Assembly: GCA_024195585.1 (NCBI GenBank)
Contig: SWBL01000431.1
Coordinates: 1-35,979, forward strand
Source of the DNA: Aureobasidium sp. EXF-3400
Taxonomy: Eukaryota; Ascomycota; Dothideomycetes; Dothideales; Saccotheciaceae
DNA length: 35,979 nucleotides
Reading direction: 5' to 3'
Shown here: positions 9,217 to 21,024 of the stretch, in pieces
Numbering within the stretch: position 1 is the stretch's first letter
How the letters are laid out: each line of letters opens with the position of its first letter
Made by a program: the position numbers and the translations under genes
The notes under the pieces: model-generated
Told to the model about the DNA's origin: nothing
Databases searched by the model: none
The model's input: the letters and a program-made list of their open reading frames with translations, nothing else

Positions 9217-12200
9217 ATGGTGCGCTTGCTTTCTTCCCTATTGGGGGTTTCCTGTCTTTTTAAAGCGAGCATAGCGCAATCATCATCAGACGAAAACGCA
9301 GACCCAACTTCGAGTGTTTGTACTCCTACGACCGGATTATACGCTATCTACACATCGGATTCGTCGACATATCTTATACAAGATGGCGCCCGGACAGGTC
9401 AGGCGGCTGCGTCCTGTCCCGCCGAGGCCACTTCCACGGTACTTGAGATTTCAACTGTTTGGCAGACTAACGATGTTTCTACTGTGTATAGGTCCTCGAC
9501 ATATTATGTTTCCAATCTTTCGACCATCGCTTGCGGGCCGAGCAGCATCGCTAACGGATCGATCGATTGCCCTCCGCCGGCTACGCTGACAATACCCGCT
9601 TCGAGTTCAGCGCTGCCATTTGGCGGCATCACCCAAACGAGCATATCGACTGTCTTCCAGGAAGTACCCTGTCCACTGAATGCCACTATTCCCATCACTA
9701 TTACGTCACTTTTGTCGAACAATCATTCATGCCCAACTTGTCCTTCGCAATCTGGCACAAATCTTTATTCGTGGCTACTGTCAAACCAGTCCGTCGGTTG
9801 CTCGACCATCGCAAACATCTCAGCTGTCGTCACTTCTAGCGTGTCAGGCTCGCTCGTAAGCAAGACTATTTATGGATCTGCAAATTGTCCGATAGTCTTC
9901 GATTCATCGCCTAGGACTGGCCTTACGCCCTCAGCCTTGACCGCCGGATCTAATTCCCCTGACAGCATATCTACCATCTATGAGAGCGCTAGCTGCCAAA
10001 CCATCAGCACGCTTCCGCCTGTTACGACGTCAATCTACTTGCCCAATACTAATTGCGAGAAGTCAACAGTGTTCTCCACCATCTTCCAGAATGCTTCTAC
10101 CAAGATCATCAGCTCAATCCTCCCTGTCACGACATCGATATATCTACCCAACACCAATTGTGAGAACTCAACAGTATTCTACACCGTCTTCCAGAATGCC
10201 TCTACCAAAATCATCAGCTCAATCCTCCCCATCACGACCTCTATCTACTTACCGAATTCGAATTGTTCAGCTCCGACTGTGATCTCGACCATTTTCGAAA
10301 GTGCTTCGACAGGCTGTCTTTCTGGCTTCAATTCCAGCTGCCCTACTTGCCCATCTACCGCGCCGGCGAATGCAAGCACTATCACATTGAGTCAGAGTTT
10401 CATCTCAACGATCTATACCCAAGATCCTTCCTGCATTCCAGTGAACGCTTCTTCAGTGTATATGAACTCGTTGATCTCGGCCACTCGTTATACAACTGTC
10501 TACGGCCCGGATGTGACCGTTACAATGCCTGGATCCTCATTCACAACCATGGGGCCCGATGCATATTGCGAAACATGCCCCGATGCATGTTATGTGGACT
10601 TCAATGATGATGGCATACCGGATGCCGAGCAAAACGGCACCTTTTCGACTAATGGTACATTTAGAAACAACTCGACCAACTCAGCGCCGGTGCCTGCACC
10701 TGTTGTTATAGCAGACACCAACTTCGAGAATGGCACAGGCGATCCTCTGACAAGTTCGGCATCGAGTCCTAATGTTACTGCTGTGATTGCTCAGAGTAAT
10801 GATAGCACCCCTTTGATGGCGCAAAGTGGGCAGAGCTACCTGTAAAACTCAACGATTTCTCTAAAAAAAACGAATACAATTTGCTGACCTCGGATACTAG
10901 GTTCTTGACCTTCAACAGTGGTTCCGGTTCGCAGCAGCAACAGCTTCTCCGCCGTCAATCATCAGACCAACCATTGGTCTACAATGCCTCGCAGAATTTT
11001 CCTACTGTTGCCGGCGATACTTATAATGTGACCGCATACGCGCAGCAAGCGCAAGATGGACCCAACCCGCCTGATTGCTCGATAAGCCTTTGTGTTTATG
11101 ACAGCTGTAGTACACCGGCTTCACTCTCGACTGGAGTCTGGCAACAGTACTACTATCTCTATCTGGCGACGTATGATGATGACTCTGCTACGGCGACATT
11201 TAGTATAACTTGTGCCGGCAACGCGTACGTGGGTCTGGACAACATCGCAATAGTCGACATCCCTCCACCAGATAACTCAGCCTCTGCATCATCAACGGGT
11301 GATTCTGGCTCTGGCTCAAGTGCGCCTAGCGGTAGTTCTGTGTCGTTGACCACTCTTCCTGGCGGAAGCGTAATTACAGTGACCAGAACCATCGTGCGCA
11401 CCAGAACGACTTCTGCCATTGTGTCCACCGCAGTCTACTACACCACAACTCAGGTTTCGTACGTCGTTTCGACATATGAAAGCGACAACACCTATACCAC
11501 TTATCAAACTACCACGCTGATCGCGACAGCGTATGCCACTGCCACCTCTCTACAGAACATAACCGTCTCTGCCATTGTGACCAGCACGAGTAAGTCAATT
11601 TATTCTTTCTTCCATTTGAATGAGATATTCGAAGTGCCGGAAACATCCTGTGTATTCTGGAAGCTGAGAGACTGTCTTTTGGCCCTTTTCCATATGGCTC
11701 AATGGGCTTTCTTGGCCCCTGGATGCTCCAAGAACGGTCTCGTCAAACAGAGGTGCTGTCTGATACCTTTATGTTTGCAATATTCAAATGAGAGGTCAAT
11801 TTAGCTGACCCCTGCCATGATTAGCCACTATCACGCAGAATCAAACCTTCACGCAGCTCAGCACCGCTTTCGTGACAGCCACAGCTACATCTCTCCAAGC
11901 CCAGACGACCTCTATTCAACCATATACCAGTTATGTAAGGACCACGATAGTCTCGACAGTTTATCCGCAGCCAAGCACCTACATAACCACTGCCAGCCCA
12001 ATAATTACGACGCTCTATTCGACGATAGTTCAAACCTCGTTGAGCTTGCAGCCAACTACGATCATATCGACGATTCTGTTTACACTTCCGCCTCAAAACA
12101 TCACAGTAGTAGAAACGACCAGTTTGGCCCCATTTACCACGACGTTCGTTTCGAGCTATTTGACAACATTTTACGTCACTCAGACTGGCCCAACTTTGAC

Positions 12201-15200
12201 CTCGATCCAACCAGCCTCGACATACTATACGACCATCATAAGCAGTCAACCTCCTATTACTCAGACGCTCTATTCGACTTTGCCAGGCGGAACCTTCACA
12301 TATTATCTCACGAGCACGCTTCCTCAAATCACTCAAACGATATCGGCAGTATCCACTGAACTTCAGAATTTCACCCTTCCACCTCAAACCCAATTCGTAA
12401 CGACGCTCATCACCTTCACGCTTCCAGCCTCAAGCTTCACCACAGTCCAGACGATCTCAGAAACGCTAATTTCGACATACGTGACTACTTTGCCAGCCTC
12501 AACTCTAGTTTCGACGGTTGTCCAGACCACTTTCCTTCCCGCAAGCACGACAACAGCTCCCGGGCCTACAGAGACCTCGGTCATCTTTTCGACGTATTTG
12601 ACCACATATACTACTACCTTGCCCGCTAGTTCCATCACATATACGAGCTATAGCACGAGCATTCAAACAGCATCGACTATTACTGAAGTTACCACGGTAG
12701 TTTCTAGCGCCCCTGGAACGACCAGCACCATCATCAGGTATGTAGTTTCAGATTTCATGAGTTATGCGAGGCCCGATGTTGTCCATTCGGCGAAGGCCCA
12801 GGAACGAGATCCTTCCGCGATATCCTTTCCTTTTCTCCTTGTGGCCTCTCAAAGATGTGAAAGAGGTGAAGATAGTGCATATAAGTTTCCGATAGACGCA
12901 ATCGGGATCTGTGCCTCTAGTCATGTTGAGCCTCTGTTTGCTGCCATATCTCAAAACTTTGCCCGGCGCAATTCGCCATGTCTTGGCTGAAGATGAATGG
13001 CTCAGCGTCTGCGAATTTTTTTGGGGAACGAAAAGGCTATCTTGAGAAAGAGCACGAATCTTGAAGCCAAGCGAGGCATAATTCGTTTCCATCTATCTAT
13101 ACCAAAGAATCTCTGCTGATCCTGCCATCCTACAGTACCTATCTGACAACCGCACCTCCTCAAACCATAACTGCCACGAGCCTTTCCATCTCCGTTCAGC
13201 CCGCGTCTACGATTGTCACGACCCAATTAGTTACACAGCCAGCGAGTACCGTAACCACGCTCAGCGTCCAGCCGGCGAGCACAGTTACCACCTTGAGCTT
13301 GAGCATACAACCAGCAAGCACCATAACGGTGAGTAGATCTAGTGCGTTCTCGAATGTTTTGCAATTGCTGTTCCCCATCTTTCCCCATCTCGCGGCACAC
13401 TGTTAGCCGGCTGTTAGTACGCAGAAACCTTCTCGAAGCAGGACAGTCTTCATTGAGAGCGATTTGCGTATTCCTTCTCCCGAATGTGGTGTGCAAGCCA
13501 TAAAAATCAGCTATCCTTGGAGAAATTCAGAATATGTCCCCCATGCTTCTCGCAGAAAACTTGAAAGATTTTCTAGTATGCAGTTCTGTATCTATAGAAG
13601 TAGCTAATACATGTTTGTTCTACAGACAACGAGCATTCCAATCGCTTCGACCATCACCACGACCTCGGTCTATCTGACGACACTTTTGACAACATATTAC
13701 ACGACTGCCCCTGCCTCCAGTATCACGTACACAAGTCTGGTCACAACCACGCTTCCTGCTTCATCATACACAGTCACAAGCACCCTTCCAGGACAGACCA
13801 ATACATATATCACGTAAGATTTTGACCTTTTCTTGAATCTTACATTCATCACCAAATCCTTGGCTCAAGTGAAGGATTCTAAGGAAAGCTTTGCTTGTCC
13901 TGTCTTGGCTCTGGAGAAGGGAATTGGATGCATGGCTTTCGAGTCTTGCCCGGAGGCAATTTGGAGGTCAAGGAAATTTTGATCAGGCTCTGTCTCGACC
14001 AATCGAGCCAATCATCAGATGCAAGAAAAAGCTTGAGTCTTCGAATTACTTCGTTAAGATGATCTGGCCATCTTATGACCTTCGTGATGTGATCTCCGGC
14101 TAACAATTCTTTTGCAGGACATACGTCACTACCCTATACAGCACAGTAGTCTCGACGAGTCTTTCCGTTTCCACTCAACCCGCCTCTTCGTATACCACAG
14201 TCCAAACGCTGGTATTGACAGCGACAGAGACAACAACAACATTAAGTTTGAGTATCGAACCAGTAAGCACAGTTTTGAGCTTGAGCATTCAGCCAGCAGT
14301 AACGGTACGTGAATATAGCAGACGACTCGGGATCGCTTTGTTACAAGATCTGGGGCTTGAGCCTTCTGCAAACCTACTGTTTTTGACCATCTTATCCTTC
14401 TTGGAGTGCTTTGCTAGCCGGAAATTCCTTGCATTTGGGTTCCTCATTCGCTTGAATGCTGAGTGAGGAACTGCTTCCAAAGGGGGTGTTGATCCAAGAT
14501 ATATACTGGCCTTTCATGCACAGAGTCTTTCAGCATTCTTTGAATGGGCACCTTGTGATAAGTTGCTCCTTCAAAGCACTCCGGTTCACCAACGAATGTT
14601 GAGATTGTGCTAATACCTATTCCTGCCTACAGACTACCAGTATACCGCCTGCTCAGACCGAAACAGCCACATCCGTCTATCTCTCGACCTACTTGATAAC
14701 AACCACATTCTACACCACTGCTCCCGCAAGCACCATTACATTGACGAGCGTCAGTACAAGCACTCAGCCGCCTTCTACCTATACTCAATACACTACAATC
14801 GTATCCACCGCGCCAGGAACGACTAGCACCTATGTCAGGTAAGCGAAATTCAACAGATTCCATCCATAGCTGTCCAAAAAATCGCTGGCATATATTGGGA
14901 GAGTTTGACTTCTCTATCATTGCTGTGCGGCTGGATCTGGGGATCGCCGGATTCACATGCGATGGGATGCTGCTCCAATTTGAAAGCATACAGAAGGTAT
15001 AGACTGTTGTAGACTGCATAGAAAATCGGCTTTTTGCTGAGACATCCATTGGCCATACCACCTGAATGGAAGGATGAACCACTGCGCATCCCATCGCTTT
15101 GATTTCACAGATTCGGACATGGATAGAGATGATATCTTTGTTGAATTATGCTAACTCTTTCCTCAGCACCTGTTTGACTACTCAGCAAGCCAGTACTGTG

Positions 15201-18200
15201 GTCAGCACGAGTCTAGTCCTCACCACCATTCCGGCCTCTTCATACACGCAAACATTGACCTTGACGGCTACAGCTACAGCTACTGCCACATTGACAGATA
15301 CGCAGAGCCAAACAACGTAGGTCAAGCCTGTTTTTCTCTCGTGTAGCGGCATCAAAGCTAATAACATACGATCCAGAACACAAACAGCGACCCAGACGCA
15401 GACACAAATAAGCATAACAACAGCTTATGTCACTACCACGGCTCCAGCCCCGCCAGCAAGCACAGTGTAAGGAGATGCATAAGTAGAAAAATCCTGATTG
15501 GAATTATTTGCTAATATGGATTGAAGAACAACCACCTCTACCTTGTACCCCGCAACGCCACCACCGGTCACATCCACCCAATACATGTAAGTAAGAGAAA
15601 TAGTTCATATCTAGATAGCTCGCTTGAGAATCTGCAAGAGAGAGCATATCTCAGAAGGCTTTCAGCCGGAGGAATGTTCTTGATGAGCAAGTGCTAATTG
15701 ATATCTCAGAACCACAACAGCAACGTCGACAGTCACAACGTGAGTGGATATGTCCCAGATCTTGGAAATAAGACCATTGGCTAAGGACTAATTGGCACAG
15801 AACTGCTACGACAACACAGCTCAGCACTGTCTACGCAGCTACGCCAGCGCCAGTGTAAGTTAGAACTCGATCCAAGAGATCTGATCCATGACCAAGACAC
15901 CTTCTAAATAATGAAATATGCTGATAAACCTATTCAGAACCTCCACAGAGTATCCAGCTACTCCAGCGCCTGTAACAAGTACACAAACACAGACTGTGTA
16001 AGTACGAGAAGCAGAACCTGAACCCTTGATGAGAACTTCGCACGGCAAGTAGACTTGCTAACAAACGGTCCAGAACCACGACTGTGATAAGTGTAGTGAC
16101 ACAAACATCTGTCACTACCGCTCCAGCTCCTCCTGCAAGCACTTTGTGAGTATACTCGATTAGATCTCTTTGGAAGGTCTCATTTTTCATCGAACATTCT
16201 CTGATATCACTTCCCAGAACAATGACACCTACGCAAGTGTTTACCACCACGCAGATGACTACGACTACCGCTCCAGCACCTCCAGCAAGCACTGTGTAAG
16301 AAGACTCAATCTAGACGTCGATGCATTTGATTGCCCGTTTTGCTGATACGGACTGAAAGGACAACCACATCCACGTTATATCCAGCAACACCAGCGCCCG
16401 TCACATCTACTCAATATATGTAAGCAAGAACCTGTAGAGCTAGCTAACCTTCTCGAGTCTTTGGCATATCGATAGACGCGATAAACATCCGAAGGCGAAC
16501 GAGAACGCGTAGAAGGGAATGCTAATGTTTTCAATACAGAACTACGACAGCGACATCGACCATTACTACGTGAGTAAACATCTCCCAGGGTCCATGAATA
16601 GATTCTTTGCAAAGCCAAGTCGAAGCTGTACACGATACATAAAGAGTAGCACATCAACTGACGAGAAATTGCTCTAGAACTGCTACGACAACGCAGCTTA
16701 GTACAGTCTACGCAGCTACTCCAGCACCAGTGTAAGTTGAAATTCGATCTTGCGAGCCATCAGGCTCAGTGCCTCATTGAAAGGGCGCACCGGCCCTCAC
16801 CAAAAAGTGCTTTGGATTTGGGGATTCAAGCTGACGCGCTATCTCAGAACCTCCACGGTGTATCCCGGTACTCCAGCGCCTGTGACAAGCACACAGACGC
16901 AGACAGTGTAAGAAGGTTCCTCTGTTCGATTATAAAACAATCGGCTAACAAAGATACTCTACTTTGCAGGACCGCCACGCAAACTCTGTAAGTTCCACCT
17001 GTCCTGGCAGATCGGCTTAGATTCACTCGAATGAATTGAATGGCGACCTAACAGATGCTTAGAACTGCTACGACAACTCAGCCAGCCAGTACGGTTACTT
17101 CAGTGCCACCAGCTGTCACCACTACCCAAACACTGTAAGATCTACCTGTGCCAAAAGCAGAACCAGACTCCAAGCATTCTCGATAAATTGAAAGTTGATC
17201 GGAGATTGCTCTGACTGAGCCATCTGCGGAAGCACAGTCCAGCCCCGTTTCAACTGGTCATGAAATGCTGATAAATTCTTCCGGCAGGACATCGACCTAT
17301 ACCCCGCCCGCCCAAACGATCACTCAAACGTCGACTGTGACCGTTACGCCTGTAAGTTGATAGCTTGGGCTGATTTAAGGCGTGGTCTAATGCTCATACA
17401 AAGCACTAGACTTCTATTACAAGCTTGACATCCACAACAGCGCCTGCAGCACAATTAGCGGTAAGTTTCTATCATAGATATAAGGGTAAGTTTCTATCAT
17501 AGATATAAGGGTAAGTGAATGAGAAAACTGACATGCAATATACAGACCGCGGGATCCCGAACCACGACTGCATCGGTAAGAGGAAGCGCAGATTAGAAAA
17601 AAAGCCCGTTGTTTGCTGATAAAATGTCTAGTCGACAGTAGCAGCGTCCACCGTCGCATTGGCCTCTCCTACTGCCATCTTCAACTCCTCTCAGGCCCAC
17701 GACGACGACCTCGCATGGCGAGTCATGCCTTTCGCAATCAACTTATGCGGCTACAACTTCACCAACGTGACTGTCAGTGTCAACGGTGTACTTGGTTTCG
17801 GTATCACAAACAGCTATTCGCCATCTTCATTGCCTCAATACAGCGCACTCAGTCCCTCTGGTTATGCACTAATGCCATTCGGGGCAGATCTGTATATCTA
17901 CCAAGGAACTGCCCAAGGTATCTACTACGAAGTGGATGGCACGTCGCCGTCGAGAATCCTCACGTTTGAGTATTATGCGTCGTACTACCAACAGTCGAAC
18001 AATTATTATCACTTCCAGGTTTTGTTTTATGAGAACAATACTGGCTCTTTTACGTTCAAGTACCTCAATATCACGGATAGTGGAGCTAATGCTGTGATTG
18101 GGTATCAATGTCAACCAAGTAAGTCCAAGCATTCATCATATGGAGTGTTCTGAGCAAAAACACTGATGATTCTCTCTACCTCTCCAGAGAGCAAGTACAA

Positions 18201-18534
18201 ACAGTACTCGAGCAAGCAAGCCATCATCACAAATGGACTCCGAGTCGACTACACATACAGCAACGATACATTCACCTCGAGTCAGGTCGTGGCGGCCAGT
18301 CGCGCCACTGTATTGAGTCCTGTGATCGACTTTATGAGCCGTATCGCTGGCAAAGTCTCAGATACATGGCGCTCAGTGACTGGATGGTTGCGAGGCCATC
18401 CCACAAGTACGACGGCGGATGAAGTGTACCTGCCAAAATCGACAGCGACGTTTGCGGAAAATCTTGGAGATACGATGAATAGGAGGTGGGTCGGTGGATA
18501 TGGCAGGCATGCGAACATGTCGACGTTGGCGTAG
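9217..18534 (+). CDS. Giant secreted Ser/Thr-rich adhesin/mucin-like protein, 26 exons
   Basis: Hand-built exons: 9217-10841, 10901-11589, 11825-12737, 13136-13328, 13626-13813, 14118-14304, 14633-14838, 15167-15316, 15377-15466, 15527-15586, 15710-15739, 15801-15854, 15938-15997, 16074-16145, 16218-16295, 16360-16419, 16540-16569, 16678-16731, 16848-16907, 16970-16987, 17063-17134, 17288-17351, 17410-17460, 17546-17575, 17632-18118 and 18188-18534. All 25 junctions are GT-AG and keep frame, summing to 1956 codons including the stop. ATG 9217 is chosen over 9136 because it starts a signal peptide (MVRLLSSLLGVSCLFKASIA). Domains: Cys-containing Ser/Thr-rich N-terminal part with a 35-residue repeat (about 270-374); a DFNDDGIPDAEQ calcium-loop-like motif (about 458-470); a CBM4_9/galactose-binding-like sandwich (about 495-662) ending YVGLDNIAIVD; a long TTAPAS/TSTQ-rich stalk; a NIDO-like-looking beta domain (about 1690-1840); and a 115-residue tail with no GPI-anchor signal. 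Probably a cell-surface or matrix glycoprotein (inference). Confidence 0.85.
10024..10338 (+). repeat. 105-bp tandem coding repeat, about three copies
   Basis: Copies start at 10024, 10129 and 10234, an exact 105-bp period encoding 35 residues. Each contains TTSIYLPN followed by NC and a variant of FxNAS TKIISSILP; the last copy is diverged after its first third. The repeat lies inside exon 1 of the secreted protein gene and keeps frame. N-glycosylation sequons (NAS, NCS, NST) recur in it. Confidence 0.85.
13136..14838 (+). repeat. Tandemly duplicated two-exon module (exons 4+5 and 6+7)
   Basis: Exon 4 (13136-13328) and exon 6 (14118-14304) both end in an LSLSIQPA segment and then a phase-0 donor. 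Exon 5 (13626-13813) and exon 7 (14633-14838) both begin TTSIP and contain TSVYL followed by YTTAPAS and SIT or TIT. The copies lie 982 and 1007 bp apart. The introns between them (about 300-330 bp, long for this gene) are no longer obviously alike. Confidence 0.7.
15377..16907 (+). repeat. Tandemly duplicated five-exon block (exons 9-13 and 15-19)
   Basis: Exon pairs match in size and peptide. Exons 9 and 15 both end APAPPASTV. Exons 10 and 16 are both 60 bp (TTTSTLYPATP). Exons 11 and 17 are both 30 bp (TTTATST). Exons 12 and 18 are both 54 bp (TATTTQLSTVYAATPAPV). Exons 13 and 19 are both 60 bp (ATPAPVTSTQTQTV versus GTPAPVTSTQTQTV). Offsets are 830-910 bp. Every exon boundary is phase 2, so blocks can be gained or lost without frame damage. 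Exon 14 is a further single-exon relative of 9 and 15. Confidence 0.8.
17461..17515 (+). repeat. Tandem duplication of a 5' splice site at the start of intron 23
   Basis: A 25-bp unit beginning GTAAGTTTCTATC occurs at 17461 and again, exactly, at 17486, and is followed at 17511 by GTAAGTG. This gives three consecutive consensus-like donors for one acceptor at 17545. The first donor keeps the main frame. The repeat unit contains stop codons, so use of the later donors would truncate the protein before its C-terminal domain. Confidence 0.9.
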
Positions 18535-19580
18535 TTTTTTCCTTTGTTGTGCTTCGAAATCTAGGGTTGATTTTCCTTTGTTCATTCGTTAATCAATATT
18601 TTTATTCAGATCCGCAACTCACCAAAGCATCTCATCGAGTAAGGAGTGCTGTTTTCCCATATGCAAAAGTTAGTCATAGTCTAGCTATAGAAATGCACAA
18701 TACTTTCGTAAAGAACGTAGCCTCCATAAAATGAGCCCCTTGGAAGGTCATCTCAACAGGCTGCAGCCAGGCTTATATTCAAATCGCAGTTATGTATTGC
18801 GGTAGCTCATTGTAATACTTATTTCGGGATGGAGAAGGTGACGATTGCAAGATGTTGAATGTCTTGAGCACACGAGGAGGTTGCGTTTCTGGCACGAAGC
18901 TGGCGTGAAGAGAGGAAGAAGTGTGTTCATGAAGGCGAATCTCTCTGATCTTTCGACTGCGAGATGGCAAGCGCGAGTATCGACGCATAGAATGGCGTGC
19001 CTTCCTTTCATCTGCCTGTCAGCGATAAAAAAATTTGGCAAAACAGAAACCCCCCTAGCGGGCCCACTGCTAGAAGGGAAAGAGAAAACGTTTTCGCTGC
19101 CAGGTTGCTCTTCATAGAGACAATCATGCAGCGCCGATTAAACCGCATTATTCTTCACCTGTATGCACATGCAGATTCAATCCTTGCGCATGAAGCAGGT
19201 GCTTACAGGAATGCACCTTCCTTTGATAGAGTTGCTGCAGCAAAACTGGAATTCTCCACAAAGAGGACAGAGTGCTTGCCCAAAGTCTGCGCCAAACTTG
19301 ACGCATCTTGATCAACCAATTGCTGTCTGTAATCGCGTCCTCTGTTGAATCACGTTCTATCATGCGTGTCAGGTATACGAAAGACAATGACACACGACGA
19401 AAGCATCCCGCGGCCAAGCACGTGTTGGCACATGAAATGCCGCATGCAAGCGCGTCATAACAAACGGAGCTGGCGTCTGTGGAAGACAAACAACACGCGG
19501 GTCCAGTCGCTTGACTATCTTGTGCACACCTCAATTTCACCATTTGCAAAGACACCACCACGCTTGCCGCTATTCGCAAA
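18535..19580. other. Intergenic region, no confident gene
   Basis: Several overlapping frames of 70-158 codons exist on both strands (for example minus 19148-19624), but none has a recognisable domain, and they compete with each other. The last part, ending CTATTCGCAAA before ATG 19581, looks like the leader of the next gene. Confidence 0.5.
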
Positions 19581-20407
19581 ATGTCGTCGCCCGAGCAGTC
19601 ATCTACTGAGAAGAAGAACGACAAGACCCGCGAGACTTGCCGCCGCGGCCCTGAAGATGGCTACCCATTCATCGTCGATGAAGTTTTTGTGAGTTCTTAC
19701 CAATTGATCCAATCGCCTTGCGCTGACGATCACGTACAGAAACAGCGCGGTCCAAAGCCGATTCCTGAGCCAGTCCCCGTGAGAAGAGTCTCTCGCCGCG
19801 CTGGTCCCCACCGCGCCAGCAAGAAAGCCGCCGTCGTCGAATCCGAGAGCAGCGCCGTTCGCGTCGGAGAAGTTGCTCCAGGCAGCACCTCCATCCAAGT
19901 TTCTTCCATGCAGACTCCAGCCAACAACCCTTTTGCCGTCTCCAATGCTGGTTTACAGCCATCTTCCCGCATCTCCGAGATCACTCGCGGTCAGCATCAG
20001 ATCAAAGACACCTCGAGACCCATTGAGTCTACCGCCAGACCTGCATCACTCCACACCACCATGCCTGGCGTCTACGCCGAGTCTGATGACGGCGGTGTCG
20101 AACTGCCTGAGCACATCGACTCCGAAATCAACCACGACGCCGCTCGCAGAGTCGAAGCTGGATCCGGTCCTGACAGCTCTGGCCCTGGTACTCCTGAACA
20201 TGTCTCCAAGCATGACGGCGGTGGTGAAGGAAGTAAGTTCAAGAGCTTGGTCGCAACAATCATTGGCTTTTGCCGACAGGACTAGGGGTTCAGCCTAGCA
20301 CCGGCGCGGGCAAGACGGGCGCAAAGGATGTTGTTCATGAGGGCGATAAGCTTGAACGCATATTTGCAAGGCTTGATGCGCTCAAGAGGCCTGGTCGTGG
20401 AAACTGA
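19581..20407 (+). CDS. Hypothetical disordered protein, three exons
   Basis: Not recognised. My model is exons 19581-19688, 19740-20232 and 20280-20407, giving 242 residues. Intron 1 (51 bp) has a GTGAGT donor, a CTGAC branch site and a TACAG acceptor. Its length is a multiple of three and it has no stop, so a retained form would also translate. Intron 2 (47 bp) has a GTAAGT donor and a GACAG acceptor; retention would end the protein at 20285. The protein is low-complexity. It has a basic stretch, VPVRRVSRRAGPHRASKKAA, a Ser/Thr/Pro-rich middle, an acidic segment with SDDGGVELPEHIDSE, and a charged C-terminal helix (GDKLERIFARLDALKRP). A nuclear or scaffold role is possible but not shown. Confidence 0.65.
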
Positions 20408-21024
20408 GGAGAACAAGCGATGTTGGATATTCAGCTGGTGCTGACGGATCTGGTCTCGATCTGGTTTCCTGTTCAGGATGAAGACCGCACGGATTGGCAG
20501 CAGATGATTAGCCACTCAGACACAGGAACGCAGTTCTCTTTACCCTCCTCTTTCTCTCATTTTCACCTCCATCGTCAAGGCCACTATAGTTGATATTCTG
20601 GACAGTTCTTGTCGGTAAATCATCCTCAGCTTGCTGCCAACACGTGTCGTTTGAGTCGTTTGAAGCAGATGACGTTGAGATAAAGTTGAAGTACCGGCAT
20701 TCTTGCCGAGGTCAGAACAGGCGTTCACCATCCATCCGGGAGTGATACCGATAGATCAAGACAGACATTTCTGCAGTTCAGGTGCTGAAAGCACAAGGCG
20801 CGAAATATAGAGGGACCATCATTGCTCGAAAGCATCGAGTCACCGCACCTTCCTTATCACGTCGCTATCTTTCCGTTGAGCCAACCAGGTTTCCCGTCCC
20901 AAGAGATTTGCAAACAGACCCAAACTCCGGCATCGTCCCGTAGCCCCAGTGACTGGGACACCATGTCATTGATATCTAGCCTTCCCTTATAAAGCAGCTA
21001 CACCTTTCCCTTCCCGCAAATACA
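20408..21024. other. Intergenic region with promoter of the dehydrogenase gene
   Basis: No frame here is convincing; a 63-codon minus-strand frame at 20540-20731 has no domain. The right end carries the TATA box at 20988. Confidence 0.55.
20988..20993 (+). promoter_or_regulatory. TATA box of the dehydrogenase gene
   Basis: TATAAA lies 37 bp upstream of ATG 21025 and 85 bp upstream of the in-frame ATG 21073. Transcription starting the usual distance downstream would leave almost no leader for the first ATG. That makes a two-start arrangement plausible. Confidence 0.55.

Noticed and set aside
11817..12393. Long frames on both strands over exon 3 of the secreted protein
   Set aside because: They are shadows in other phases; only the phase joining exons 2 and 4 gives the Thr/Ser-rich stalk.
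12738..14632. Long introns of the secreted protein gene as introner-like elements
   Set aside because: Introns 3-6 have similar lengths, but comparing them by eye shows no shared sequence beyond splice signals.
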